54,961 bases of DNA from Treponema sp. (GTDB lineage Bacteria; Spirochaetota; Spirochaetia; Treponematales; Treponemataceae), in the NCBI GenBank assembly GCA_017395545.1, contig JAFPUF010000093.1:1-54961 (forward strand), written 5' to 3'. Below are positions 1 through 8,599 of this stretch, in pieces (position 1 is the stretch's first letter; the number at the start of each line of letters is the position of its first letter). The notes under the pieces are model-generated. The model had not been told where the DNA came from. It did not search any database and saw only the letters and a list, made by a program, of their open reading frames with translations. Made by a program: the position numbers and the translations under genes.

Positions 1-704
1 AAGACATGTATGTATTCACAATGAGCAACAGGCATATTCTTTTTCTTGCGATTGCCTGGTTTGAGCAGACCTTTTCAAAAAAAGTTTTTTCACCGAACGG
101 AGAACTGAACTTGAACGAAGAGGAACTTGGAAAAATTTTCTTGTTCGTGAAACGGCTTTTTAAGGAGAATGTGATTTATTCGCCTACAAAAGGAATACAA
201 ATAAAAGCCCTGAGAGAGAAAAAAATTGTCGGGGCAGTCTTGTGGAGCAATGAAATTTCACTGTTTATAAATGAGCTTGAGAGCCTTGGACGAAAAACTG
301 TCCTTGGAAATTTTATTACAACGCCAGATTCCCGTGAATCAGGATGGTATTTAAAACCGGCTTCTATGTACGCGATTAAGAAAGATACAAAAAATCCGGT
401 GGAAGCTGCGAAATTTCTGAATTATCTTCTGAACAGTCAGGAATTCGCTCTTTTGCAGAAAAATGAAAAAGGGGTTCCTGCAGGCAATCAAAGTCTTACT
501 GCATTAATGAAAAATAATCTTCTTGAATCAATGCAGTATTCTGCCCTGATGAAAATACGTTTTAACCGAAGTTCGATTAATCCGATGCTGCCTGTGATGG
601 AGGACAATTCTGTAATAAAGTCGTTTTCAGAAAATGCGTTTGCTTTTACATTGGACAAAAAAACTCTGGCAGAAAGTGTGAAGGATTTTAAGAATTTTCA
701 ATAA
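1..704 (+). CDS. ABC sugar transporter substrate-binding protein, C-terminal part (5' truncated)
   Basis: The reading frame is open to the left edge of the window, so the N-terminus with its signal peptide or lipobox is missing. About 233 residues remain. They look like the C-terminal lobe of a family 1 extracellular solute-binding protein: a helical stretch near the edge, a hinge-like strand (KKIVGAVLWSN), then a GWYLKPASMYAIKKDTKNP segment followed by EAAKFLNYLLNSQEF. That last pattern, a run of residues before 'A-x-x-F-L-N-Y-L', is typical of sugar-binding proteins. The expected role is to capture a sugar or oligosaccharide outside the membrane and deliver it to an ABC permease. Permease genes are not seen downstream, so they would lie to the left or elsewhere. 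The ligand cannot be told from this part. Family assignment is good, specificity unknown. Confidence 0.75.
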   Translation, partial: DMYVFTMSNRHILFLAIAWFEQTFSKKVFSPNGELNLNEEELGKIFLFVKRLFKENVIYSPTKGIQIKALREKKIVGAVLWSNEISLFINELESLGRKTVLGNFITTPDSRESGWYLKPASMYAIKKDTKNPVEAAKFLNYLLNSQEFALLQKNEKGVPAGNQSLTALMKNNLLESMQYSALMKIRFNRSSINPMLPVMEDNSVIKSFSENAFAFTLDKKTLAESVKDFKNFQ

Positions 705-783
705 ACAAACTTCGCTATAAAAAAAAACGTTCTGATAAAACGTAATAAATGTAATAAAATGCAAAAGTTTTCTTCATTTGCCC

Positions 784-811
784 TTGATTCTTTTTTATTA
801 TTTCTTATAAT
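784..811 (+). promoter_or_regulatory. Promoter of the hydrogenase-chemoreceptor gene
   Basis: A sigma-70-type promoter is visible: -35 TTGATT (784-789), 16 bp spacer, -10 TATAAT (806-811). Transcription would begin near 818. This puts the TTG at 815 at the transcript end and supports the TTG at 845 as the real start codon. Confidence 0.7.
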
Positions 812-844
812 TATTTGAAATGCCTAAAGAATGAGGGAGAGAAA

Positions 845-2908
845 TTGCCAGAATTAAAACCTGTAATTTTTGTCGATAAAGACAAGTGTGTGAATTGTCA
901 TCGTTGTATTGCAGTTTGTCCTTCTAAAATGTGTAACGATGCTTCAGGTGATTATGTAAAAGTCAATCACGAATTGTGCATTGGCTGTGGTCATTGTATT
1001 GAGGCGTGCGATCATGGTGCACGCTATGGAATTGATGATTCAGAAGATTTCTTCAGATGTCTAAAAAGGGGAGACGGAATTGTAGCAATTGTCGCTCCTG
1101 CTGCTGCCGCTCATTTTAAGGGAAAGGATCTTGAACTTAACGGATGGCTGAAATCAATCGGAGTAAAGGCTGTTTTTGATGTTTCCTGGGGAGCAGAACT
1201 TACAACGAAATCTTATGTCGAGCATATTAAAAAGAATAATCCTAAGCTCGTGATTTCTCAGCCTTGTCCTGCAATCGTCACATGGATTGAGCTTTATCAT
1301 CCGGAATTGATTCCGTATCTTTCTCCAGCGGACAGCCCGATGGCTCATACGATTACGATGATTAAAAAGTTTTACCCGGAATACTCAAGCTGCAAGGTAG
1401 CGGCGATTTCTCCATGTTATGCAAAAAGACGTGAATTTGACGAGAACGGCCTTGGTGACTTCAACGTTACGATGCACTCAATTTCTGAGTATTTTAAACA
1501 GAATAATGTGAATCTCGCTTCTTTCCCGAAAACTGATTATGACAATCCTCCGGCTGAGAGGGGGGTCCTTTATTCAACTCCGGGCGGCCTTCTGCGCACT
1601 GCAGAGAGGTTTACAAACGTTCGAAAAATCACCCGCAAAATCGAAGGATTCCCGGAAGTTTACGAGTATTTTGAACATCTCGCAGAAGACATCAAACGAG
1701 GAAAGAAACCGATGTATCAGCTGATTGACTGCCTTAACTGTGGTCATGGCTGTAACTGCGGGGCCGGAACCGACAACAACAAATTGCCGATTGATGAGGT
1801 TGAGAACTACATCGAAACCCGAATGGAAGAGAGAAAGGCACTCTGGAAAATGGATTCTGACCGGAAAAAGAAAAAGGGACTCAAAAAACTCAACGCTACG
1901 ATTGACAAATTCTGGGACGAGTCAATTTACAAAAGAAGTTATGTTGACAGAAGTGCTTCGGTCATGCACCTTAAACAGCCTTCCCCGGTTGAAATCCAGA
2001 AGATTTTCCATGAAATGGGAAAATTTGAGGAAAAAGATATCCTTAACTGTCAGGCATGCGGATATCGTTCCTGTGAGGAAATGGCGACTGCAATCAGTAA
2101 CGGCGTAAACCAGATGTCTCACTGCTCTTACTATGTAATGCATAAAATGACCCAGGATTTTAAAGAAGAAATTTCTCAGTCAATTCAGAAAGTTACAAAT
2201 AAAAGTGTTGCCTGCCTTGAAGAAAACGAGAAGAACGTAAAGTCTCTTACGGATGTAACTGACCAGATGGCAGAGAATGTAAATTCTTCTGTTTCTGCTG
2301 TAGAACAGATGATTGGAAATATCGGTTCTATAAATGCAATCCTGCAGAAAAACTTTGCGGCGGTAAATGAACTCGAAGGAGCTACAAACAAAGGCCAGTC
2401 AAGCGTTAGGGAGATTAATACTCTCGTTCAGCAGATTGAAGAAAATTCAAAGGGGCTGGTTGAAATGGGAAAAACAATCGATTCAATCGCAGCTCAGACA
2501 AATCTTCTTTCAATGAACGCTGCAATCGAAGCAAGCCATGCTGGCGAGGCTGGAAAAGGTTTTGCCGTAGTCGCTTCTGAAATCCGAAAACTTGCCGAAA
2601 GCTCAAGCAAAGAAGCAAAATCAATTGACAATGTCCTCAAAAATATGAAAGGCCTGATTGATACTGCAACTACAAAAACTGATGATGTTTCAAAAGAATT
2701 TGAAAATATCGTAAAACTTTCAGCTCAGGTAAAAAATCAGGAAGGTCAGGTGCACAATGCTGTTGAAGAACAGAACAACGGCGGCTCTCTTCTTCTCTCA
2801 ACCATGGGACAAATGAAAGAAGCTCAGCAGGCTGTATCTGATGCGGCCGAGCATCTTAAAGCCGGAACTTCTGAAGTCAAGAAAACTATCACAAATCTTG
2901 AAGTTTAA
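845..2908 (+). CDS. Sensory [FeFe]-hydrogenase fused to a soluble chemoreceptor domain
   Basis: A 687-residue soluble protein with no membrane segment. In order: two 4Fe-4S ferredoxin motifs ([23 protein letters not shown], residues 15-55), an H-cluster hydrogenase domain (about 60-330), a small Fe-S domain ([10 protein letters not shown], about 398-413), and a methyl-accepting chemotaxis signalling domain (about 440-687) with the hairpin-tip motif near 545-590 ([20 protein letters not shown]). H-cluster cysteines are present at about C141, C191, C299 and C303. The residue before C141 is proline (SQPCP instead of TSCCP), so the proton-transfer cysteine of catalytic hydrogenases is missing, as expected for a sensory enzyme. 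Inferred role: sense H2 or redox state and signal to CheA. I chose the TTG start at 845 because AGGGAGAG lies just upstream and the promoter at 784-811 places the 815 TTG at the transcript end. Confidence 0.85.
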   Translation: MPELKPVIFVDKDKCVNCHRCIAVCPSKMCNDASGDYVKVNHELCIGCGHCIEACDHGARYGIDDSEDFFRCLKRGDGIVAIVAPAAAAHFKGKDLELNGWLKSIGVKAVFDVSWGAELTTKSYVEHIKKNNPKLVISQPCPAIVTWIELYHPELIPYLSPADSPMAHTITMIKKFYPEYSSCKVAAISPCYAKRREFDENGLGDFNVTMHSISEYFKQNNVNLASFPKTDYDNPPAERGVLYSTPGGLLRTAERFTNVRKITRKIEGFPEVYEYFEHLAEDIKRGKKPMYQLIDCLNCGHGCNCGAGTDNNKLPIDEVENYIETRMEERKALWKMDSDRKKKKGLKKLNATIDKFWDESIYKRSYVDRSASVMHLKQPSPVEIQKIFHEMGKFEEKDILNCQACGYRSCEEMATAISNGVNQMSHCSYYVMHKMTQDFKEEISQSIQKVTNKSVACLEENEKNVKSLTDVTDQMAENVNSSVSAVEQMIGNIGSINAILQKNFAAVNELEGATNKGQSSVREINTLVQQIEENSKGLVEMGKTIDSIAAQTNLLSMNAAIEASHAGEAGKGFAVVASEIRKLAESSSKEAKSIDNVLKNMKGLIDTATTKTDDVSKEFENIVKLSAQVKNQEGQVHNAVEEQNNGGSLLLSTMGQMKEAQQAVSDAAEHLKAGTSEVKKTITNLEV

Positions 2909-2936
2909 CGATATGGTTTCCGCTTAGACTTCTCAG

Positions 2937-2964
2937 AAAAGACGGCAGAGATGCCGTCTTTTTT
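2937..2964 (+). terminator. Intrinsic terminator after the hydrogenase-chemoreceptor
   Basis: Stem GACGGCA / TGCCGTC with a GAGA loop, preceded by A residues and followed by six T residues, 28 nt after the stop codon. Confidence 0.85.
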
Positions 2965-3034
2965 ATAACCTTATCGGAGTTGTAATAAACCTTTTCAGTA
3001 CGGTCTTCTTTTTCATCTAGATGCGGAGCATCAT

Positions 3035-3050
3035 GGTAATCTGTGGTTTA
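3035..3050. repeat. Single arm of the CACAGATTAC repeat at the 3' end of the phosphohexomutase gene
   Basis: The + strand reads TAATCTGTGGTTTA here, identical to the outer arm of the palindromic repeats at 19554-19621 and 37839-37960. No second arm is visible. The stop codon of the leftward gene (TAA, complement of 3048-3050) is formed by the end of this arm. Confidence 0.6.
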
Positions 3051-4877
3051 CTCATTCCCCCGAAGAATCATCTCCCGCTCCCAGTCGAGAAGTGCCCTCT
3101 CCATATCGGGATTCTCTCCCTTAACATCACACAGCACCCTGAATACAGGCTCGGTTCCGCTTCCACGCATCCAGATGTAGGCGAGCGGATTCTTGTCTTT
3201 GTCTGAGAAGAGGATTTTTAAGCCCCCCCTGCCGTTTTTTGAGTAGTCAGCAAGATTCCGTGTTTCTTCGGTTCCATTCGTACCGATTGCCTCGTAGTTT
3301 TCGATTCCGTATTTCTCACGCATTTCGGATTTTTTTGCAGTCCATTCTTCCTCAAAGATTTTCTGGAATTTTTCTTTGAGAAGGGAGTGGTCAGTCGTCT
3401 TGATTTTGAGAATCGCACGCTCTTCGGCTACCCCTGTCGTCGTGTATTTCGGCAAAGTCTCGATTACATCAAGAAGAGTGAAGTCATTTTTATATGGAAG
3501 ATTCTGAGAGTCGCACCAGATGTGGAAAAGACCTTTGACAAGTTTTCCGTCCTCATCTGAATCACGAAGGACGAGAAGCTTTACAAGGGCAAAAATCGTA
3601 TTGAGAGGGTCACGGACTGCCGCAGGGTGGGTGATGTTTCCTCCGTTGCTTCCTTCGCCCAGAATGCGCACGGTAAAGCCCTCGTCACGCTTTTTTCGAG
3701 CAAGGTTCACGACATTTGCCTCGCCGACTTCAGCACGGAAAAGTTTTGCCCCGAATGATTTTGTGATTTCGTCAATTCTCATTGATGTCGGGCAGTTCGC
3801 CGCCACCGCAAGATTTTTTGAAGCATTTCCGCCAGTGACTTCATCAAGATATTTCATATAAGAAAGCTCAGAAAGAACCGAGAGCGCGAAAACTTCCTGT
3901 GCTTTGAGAACTTCCGCTTTTTTTGACTTTTCATTCCAGAAGACGATGTTTCCACGGTCGCCGTCACAGTCTGGCATGTAACCAAGTTTTACCTCAGAAT
4001 GCCCTTCGCCTTGAAGTCGCTCCATTTCGCCTGCACACCATACGAGATTTTCTGGCTCAGGGATAATCGCGTGGACGATTTTTCCAGGCTCGTCGTTGAG
4101 TCCGTAGTAAGAGATTCCCAAATCACGGAAGATTTTTGTGTCGATTGAAAGCGTTCGGGCAGAGCCGTTCATGTCGGCAACAATTCCGAGCGGATTTTTT
4201 GAAAGGCTTTCCTTGATTTTTGAGAAAAGCTTTTCCTGCCCGGCGGAATCTGCACTTGCCGAAATCACTTCTTTTGAGAAAGCTGCATATGCATTTTTTG
4301 CCTCGACTTTTGCTTTCTGGCTCTGTGCGATGATTTCGTTAGCCTCGTTTCTGGCTTCTTCTGGAGTCTCTGCCGTTTTTGGAGATTTCTTCTGATTCAA
4401 AATTGCCTTGATTCGCTCGATTTCGCTTTCTGAGGCACATATTTCGTTCAATGCCTTTACGAGTTTTGCGTTCTCAGTTCCGTTCAAAACTCCGCCATCA
4501 TCAAGACCGAATTTGATTCCGTTGTGTCCGATCGGGTTGTGGCTTGCCGAAATGTAGATAAATCCGCTTGCTGTCTTTCCGTAAGCCATAATCTCAGGGG
4601 CGGCGATAAAGCCCGGATATTTTACGCTGATTCCTTTTGAGACGAGAATCGGAAGCATTGCCTCGCAAATTGCTCTTCCGGTGGGGCGGGTATCCTGACC
4701 CAAAATTACTACTGGATTTTTAGATTTTTCAAGAATATAATCCGAAAAGACTTCTGCCGAAATTGCAGCCAGGATTCTGTCGTTCTCACTGATTTTTGAT
4801 GTGCTGTCGTTTTCGTCGCCTGAGACTGCGAAGACTTTTCGCCAGCCCGAAGCTGATGTAATCATTCCGTGTTCCAT
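3048..4877 (-). CDS. Phosphohexomutase (phosphoglucomutase/phosphomannomutase family)
   Basis: A 609-residue member of the alpha-D-phosphohexomutase family, which interconverts sugar 1-phosphates and 6-phosphates through a phosphoserine. All four family loops are visible: the phosphoserine loop SASHNP (Ser112), the metal loop DCDGDRGN (Asp303, 305, 307), the sugar-binding loop GEGSNGG (about 407-413), and the phosphate-binding loop RGSGTEP near the C-terminus. It is longer than the usual 450-580 residues. The extra length includes a charged helical insertion at about 150-215, rich in E, K and A. The gene starts only 3 nt after the FGGY kinase stop, so the two are probably cotranscribed and may act on the same sugar phosphate pool. 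Glucose versus mannose specificity cannot be read from the sequence. Its stop codon lies in a repeat arm. Confidence 0.9.
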   Translation of the reverse strand: MEHGMITSASGWRKVFAVSGDENDSTSKISENDRILAAISAEVFSDYILEKSKNPVVILGQDTRPTGRAICEAMLPILVSKGISVKYPGFIAAPEIMAYGKTASGFIYISASHNPIGHNGIKFGLDDGGVLNGTENAKLVKALNEICASESEIERIKAILNQKKSPKTAETPEEARNEANEIIAQSQKAKVEAKNAYAAFSKEVISASADSAGQEKLFSKIKESLSKNPLGIVADMNGSARTLSIDTKIFRDLGISYYGLNDEPGKIVHAIIPEPENLVWCAGEMERLQGEGHSEVKLGYMPDCDGDRGNIVFWNEKSKKAEVLKAQEVFALSVLSELSYMKYLDEVTGGNASKNLAVAANCPTSMRIDEITKSFGAKLFRAEVGEANVVNLARKKRDEGFTVRILGEGSNGGNITHPAAVRDPLNTIFALVKLLVLRDSDEDGKLVKGLFHIWCDSQNLPYKNDFTLLDVIETLPKYTTTGVAEERAILKIKTTDHSLLKEKFQKIFEEEWTAKKSEMREKYGIENYEAIGTNGTEETRNLADYSKNGRGGLKILFSDKDKNPLAYIWMRGSGTEPVFRVLCDVKGENPDMERALLDWEREMILRGNE

Positions 4878-4880
4878 AAT

Positions 4881-6071
4881 TTACGCTCCTAAAATTGCGA
4901 ATACTGCTTCTGTGATGTCATCGTAATCGCCGAGTGAAACTCTTGTAAGAATTAAGTCTCCGATAAGTTCGGCATCATTGCAGGGCATTTTTTTTATTTT
5001 TAAGCCGGTAACAGCTTCTTTTTGAGAGGTGAGTTCTTCATTAAAAGCCTGACCGCCGGTAATCGTCATATAGTTTGGAAAATATTCCCCGGAGGATTCA
5101 GCCGCCTCACGAAGAAGTTTTATACCATGAGAAAGTTTTTCTAAATGAACCGCAGATGTCTCAGATTCACACAGATTAGATTTTTCATCTGAAATATCAG
5201 TGACATCTGTGTACTCTGTGGTTTGTTCTAAAAGATACGACAAATTCCATAGTCCTGGAATTACGGCAGGCAGTGTACGAAGACCGTCGGCAAACACAGG
5301 CTGCGTCGTGCATAGATTCAAGCCCTCGCTCGTTCCTGCTCTGTCACATAATCTTCCAGGAAGAACTGTTCCAGTTCCAATAAGGGCGGCAACAAAATCC
5401 GGGGCTCCTGCGAAAACGAATGTTCCTTCGAGTAAACCAGTCGCCAGGGCGGCATTTTCGGTCACTTTTCCGGCATAAGAGCCCGCCTTTACGAAAGGAG
5501 GCAGTTTTTTTATGTCTGAATCAGAAAAACCGCAGGATTTAAGCTCAGATTCAGTCCAGTATGCCGGCAAAAATCTTTCTTCGGGGAGAATTGAAACTGC
5601 TTTTCCTGTAAGCTGGTAGAGCAGAAATTCGGGAACGCCAAATATATATTCAGATGAATTCCAGTTTGACTGGAAATTATTCTTGAATTCAAAAAGTTTT
5701 GGAATAAAAAGTGATTTTGTATCTTTTAATGCATTTTTTTGATTTTGAGTAATATTTTCTGTCAGATTTTTTGAACTGTCCGTGAAAAACTGGTTATATA
5801 AAAGGGTAGTTCCGTCTTCACTTACAACGGAAGGCCCGTTACCGCTAACACAAATTGCTTCGATTGCATAGTCAGGATTTTTTTGTTTTAGTTCTGAGAG
5901 TGCTTTTGACAAGGATGGAAGATACTCGTTTGCAACATGGTTTTTGCTTATTGCTTCTTCAGAAAAATACTGTCTGGAAACGAAAACCGGCGCTTTAGAA
6001 AGATTGTCTGGAAGCAAAGCGGCCTTTAAAGAAGATGTTCCAATATCGATACAAAGAATCGTGTCGGTCAT
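4881..6071 (-). CDS. FGGY-family carbohydrate kinase carrying an in-frame repeat insertion
   Basis: A 396-residue sugar kinase of the FGGY/ASKHA fold. The N-terminal phosphate loop is clear (CIDIGTSSLKAALL, residues 7-20). The second domain has the family's catalytic Asp region (FAGAPDFVAALIGTG) and a late ITGGQAFNEE segment matching the adenosine-binding GG motif. At 396 residues it is shorter than xylulokinase or glycerol kinase (about 490-510), so loops are trimmed. The substrate is unknown. Residues about 282-307 (TTEYTDVTDISDE onward) are encoded by a full copy of the palindromic intergenic repeat found elsewhere in this window, kept in frame. That segment falls between domain motifs and is probably a surface loop. 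It lies 3 nt upstream of the phosphohexomutase gene. Confidence 0.8.
   Translation of the reverse strand: MTDTILCIDIGTSSLKAALLPDNLSKAPVFVSRQYFSEEAISKNHVANEYLPSLSKALSELKQKNPDYAIEAICVSGNGPSVVSEDGTTLLYNQFFTDSSKNLTENITQNQKNALKDTKSLFIPKLFEFKNNFQSNWNSSEYIFGVPEFLLYQLTGKAVSILPEERFLPAYWTESELKSCGFSDSDIKKLPPFVKAGSYAGKVTENAALATGLLEGTFVFAGAPDFVAALIGTGTVLPGRLCDRAGTSEGLNLCTTQPVFADGLRTLPAVIPGLWNLSYLLEQTTEYTDVTDISDEKSNLCESETSAVHLEKLSHGIKLLREAAESSGEYFPNYMTITGGQAFNEELTSQKEAVTGLKIKKMPCNDAELIGDLILTRVSLGDYDDITEAVFAILGA
5148..5224. repeat. Complete palindromic CACAGATTAC-type repeat inside a coding sequence
   Basis: The minus strand starts AACCACAGAGTACACAGATG and ends in an inverted arm ending CATCTGCGGTT. The first arm differs by single bases from the intergenic copy at 19554-19582. 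It is about 77 bp, has both arms, and is in frame with the FGGY kinase. Confidence 0.8.
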
Positions 6072-6084
6072 AAAAATTCAAGGT

Positions 6085-6236
6085 TCTCACAGAGAAAACA
6101 GATTATCAGGATTATCACAGATTAATATAATATATAAAAATAAACCACAGATTATCAGGATTATCACAGATTAATATTTTGAAATAAAAAAAAATTCAAA
6201 TAAAAATCTGTGTAAATCTGTGTAAATCTGTGGTCT
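6085..6236. repeat. Compound palindromic repeat between prs and the FGGY kinase gene
   Basis: This is the longest gene-free stretch in the window. It holds two tandem left arms (ACAGATTATCAGGATTATCA at about 6099 and 6147) and one right arm made of three AATCTGTG units (about 6203-6235). The second left arm and the right arm can fold into a long hairpin. It lies between two leftward genes, so it could act as an mRNA 3' end or stabiliser. A short TTCTCACAGAGAAAA block at 6084-6098 resembles a second repeat type. Confidence 0.8.
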
Positions 6237-6241
6237 ATGTC

Positions 6242-7516
6242 TTACTCAGCTTTTTCTGCTTTTGCTGCTGCGTCGGAATCTTTTTTAATCAGTTTGTCGA
6301 TAATTGTACGGTTATCAAGCAAATCGCTAAGACTCTGATCATGGTGAATTCGTGTGATTACATTTGCGAACAAGCCTGTGACATTTGTTGAAATGAACCA
6401 CTCTTTGTCCTTGAGATCAGGGTGATAAACGGCGTTTGTACCGATTACGCGGTAGAAGAGACCGTCTTTGTATGCCTGGTCGAAAAGTTCAACAGCGTTA
6501 CCCGTGAAGAACGGAAGGGAAATTGCTGCGATAACTTTTGTTGCTCCGTTGTTGTGGAGGAATTCCATAGCTTTAAGAAGCGTTCCGCCTGTTCCGAGCA
6601 TATCATCTGCAAGGAAAGCGACTTTGCCTTTGACGTCACCAAGAAGTTTTACGCTCTTGATGTTTGTATTTTTTGCATCCTGAGTGACGACAGAATAATC
6701 GCGCTCTTTGTAAATCATTGCCAAAGGAACCTTGAGGCCTGTAGCGTAGAATTTATTGCGGTCGATTGCACCTGTATCTGGTGAAACGACTACGAGATCT
6801 TCTTTGTTCGGGCCTGTAAGATTTACGACTTTTGCAAGCTCGCGTATAATCTGGTATGAAGCGTGAAGATTATCGAGATATGTCGTGTTGAAAGCGTTTA
6901 CGATTTCGCGTGAGTGAATGTCGAGTGTGATGACTCGTGTGACATGCTTGAGCTCGTAAATGTGGCAGAGAAGGGCTGCTGTAAGACCTTCACGGCTCTT
7001 CTTTTTGTGCTGGCGGCTGTATGGGAATGCCGGAAGAACGAGAGTGATTGATTTTGCTCCTGCCTGCTGAACAGCGTCGATTGTTACGAGAAGCGTCATT
7101 ACATGGTCGTTGACAGAGAAGGTGACCATGTTTTTTCCGCCGTTCATAGGAACCGGCTCGTGATTTTCGGCATCCTGGAAAATGTAGATGTCTTTTCCTC
7201 GGACACACTCCAAAAGCTCAGCCTTGACTTCGCCGTTAGCGAACCATGTGAACTGAGTGTTGATTTTGAATACAGGCGGGCGGTATTTATCCGTTGAACC
7301 GCGAACAACCAAATCTGAAGTTGCAAGGTCGTTACGGAAATTGATGTCCTGAACGAGCTTTTCTTTATCAAGATTGTAGCGTTTAGAAATAACATCGCTC
7401 TTCAATGCGAAACGATGTTTGTACATGTGGCGCAGGTGCGCGATTACTTCGTCTGCAAAAACTGCTCCACCCGGACAAGCGACAACACCAAGATTGGTCG
7501 GTTCTGAATACGGCAT
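6242..7516 (-). CDS. prs: Ribose-phosphate pyrophosphokinase (PRPP synthetase)
   Basis: A 424-residue protein that makes phosphoribosyl pyrophosphate from ribose 5-phosphate and ATP, for purine, pyrimidine, histidine and NAD synthesis. The family core is clear: the LPAFPYSRQHKK segment matching the ATP flexible loop region, LDIHSREI, VVVSPDTGAIDRNK and the PRPP loop ADDMLGTGGTL. It is about 100 residues longer than typical bacterial Prs. The extra length is an N-terminal segment, an insertion before the PRPP loop and a charged C-terminal tail ending in DAAAKAEKAE. I start at the ATG at 7516 (MPYSEPTNLG) because GGGAG lies 7 nt upstream; a longer frame from 7576 has no ribosome-binding site. 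Confidence 0.88.
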   Translation of the reverse strand: MPYSEPTNLGVVACPGGAVFADEVIAHLRHMYKHRFALKSDVISKRYNLDKEKLVQDINFRNDLATSDLVVRGSTDKYRPPVFKINTQFTWFANGEVKAELLECVRGKDIYIFQDAENHEPVPMNGGKNMVTFSVNDHVMTLLVTIDAVQQAGAKSITLVLPAFPYSRQHKKKSREGLTAALLCHIYELKHVTRVITLDIHSREIVNAFNTTYLDNLHASYQIIRELAKVVNLTGPNKEDLVVVSPDTGAIDRNKFYATGLKVPLAMIYKERDYSVVTQDAKNTNIKSVKLLGDVKGKVAFLADDMLGTGGTLLKAMEFLHNNGATKVIAAISLPFFTGNAVELFDQAYKDGLFYRVIGTNAVYHPDLKDKEWFISTNVTGLFANVITRIHHDQSLSDLLDNRTIIDKLIKKDSDAAAKAEKAE

Positions 7517-7617
7517 TTTGGTCTCCCAATTTATAATCGATTCAATTATTTTAGTGATTTTTTGCGAAATATTCAACTGAAAATCAACATCTTCTAGAAT
7601 TATCTTTTGTTTGTATT

Positions 7618-8469
7618 CTATCTGTCGTCTTCGTCTTTTTCGTCTTCGCTCATCTCAACATCGATTCCAGAACGGTTTCTTAAATATTGAAAGTAAGAAT
7701 AGCCTTTTTTATTGCAGCGTGCGATTAAGTCAAGGTCTTTGCGGCCTAAATTTAAGTCAACGGCTTTCTGAAGATATTCTTCTGCTGCTTTTTTGTTTTT
7801 GTTTTCGTAATTCAGCTGTGAGATTGCAATGTAAGAAAGATACTGTTCGCCTGGTAATTCTGCGTTTTTCAGTGCAGATTCATAATTCTTTTTCGCTTTA
7901 CCTTTGCCACCGCCGACAATTCCTGGGGCGTAAAAACACCAGTTACCAAGACTTATGTATGCACAAGAGCGTTTTGGATTTCTTTTGATGGATTTTTCAT
8001 AAAAACCTTTCAGTTTGAAACCATGGAGAAGGGTTGCTGCTACGGAGCGGGTCATATAGTAAGCCGTGATATCACCGGTAAAGAGATACATCCAGTCGCT
8101 TATTTGTGATTCTTTGCGCTTATCAATGCAGGCGATGTTTTTTTTCATCTGATTTTTAATTTTATCACGAAGTTCTTTTTGATTTCCGCTGGAATTCAGA
8201 AAATGCTCGTAGAATTCCATGAGATAGACGCTTTTGAGAATACATTCTTCCTGCTCAAAGTCAATTGCATTTTCAGAAAGATTTTGAAGGGCTTCTTCTT
8301 CAAGTCTTTTTATTTCTTCGTAGACAAAATCATCTTTTTCGCTTTTTAATACTACGCGGTAGGTTATGAATGATTCTATTTTTTCGGTTGTGTAGTCAGA
8401 AATTACATTGTTTGCGTGAATAAGGGAATGACTTAGAAGAATAATAAATAATAAAAATAATCTTTTCAT
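7618..8469 (-). CDS. Secreted TPR-like protein of unknown function
   Basis: A 283-residue protein with a signal peptide (MKRLFLLFIILLSHSLIHA, cleavage likely after HA), so probably periplasmic. The C-terminal half has tetratricopeptide-like helices (about 155-255): a GNWCFYAPGIVGGGKGKAKK block followed by NYESALKNAELPGEQY and KKAAEEYLQKAVDLN. The tail is very acidic (EDEKDEDDR). The GGGKGKAKKNYESAL pattern is seen in TPR proteins of spirochaetes, but I do not recognise a specific function. It lies 101 nt upstream of prs. There is no Shine-Dalgarno sequence; an extended -10 (TGATATATT) ends 7 nt before the ATG, so the transcript may be leaderless. Confidence 0.75.
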   Translation of the reverse strand: MKRLFLLFIILLSHSLIHANNVISDYTTEKIESFITYRVVLKSEKDDFVYEEIKRLEEEALQNLSENAIDFEQEECILKSVYLMEFYEHFLNSSGNQKELRDKIKNQMKKNIACIDKRKESQISDWMYLFTGDITAYYMTRSVAATLLHGFKLKGFYEKSIKRNPKRSCAYISLGNWCFYAPGIVGGGKGKAKKNYESALKNAELPGEQYLSYIAISQLNYENKNKKAAEEYLQKAVDLNLGRKDLDLIARCNKKGYSYFQYLRNRSGIDVEMSEDEKDEDDR

Positions 8470-8544
8470 ATTTTTTAATATATCAGAAATAGAAAAAAGT
8501 TACAAAACATCTAAGAAATGATAAAAAAAATTGTCAGCAACATT

Positions 8545-8576
8545 AAAAAAGGGATCTGCGAAGCGCAAATCCCTTT
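8545..8576 (-). terminator. Intrinsic terminator of the carboxyltransferase gene
   Basis: On the minus strand, AAAGGGAT pairs with ATCCCTTT and the inner TGCG with CGCA around a CTT loop, followed by a T run. It ends transcription 24 nt past the stop of the leftward carboxyltransferase gene. Confidence 0.8.
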
Positions 8577-8599
8577 CTGCATTATGAATTATGCATTGA

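Noticed and set aside
815..844. Upstream TTG start for the hydrogenase-chemoreceptor
   Set aside because: It coincides with the expected transcript 5' end from the 784-811 promoter and has no ribosome-binding site; the TTG at 845 has AGGGAGAG just upstream.
845..2908. Catalytic H2-producing hydrogenase
   Set aside because: The proton-transfer cysteine is replaced by proline and the protein is fused to a chemotaxis signalling domain, so a sensor fits better.
6085..6236. Possible CRISPR array (tandem CAGATTATCA units)
   Set aside because: Units are short, degenerate and arranged as inverted arms, with no regular unique spacers and no cas genes.
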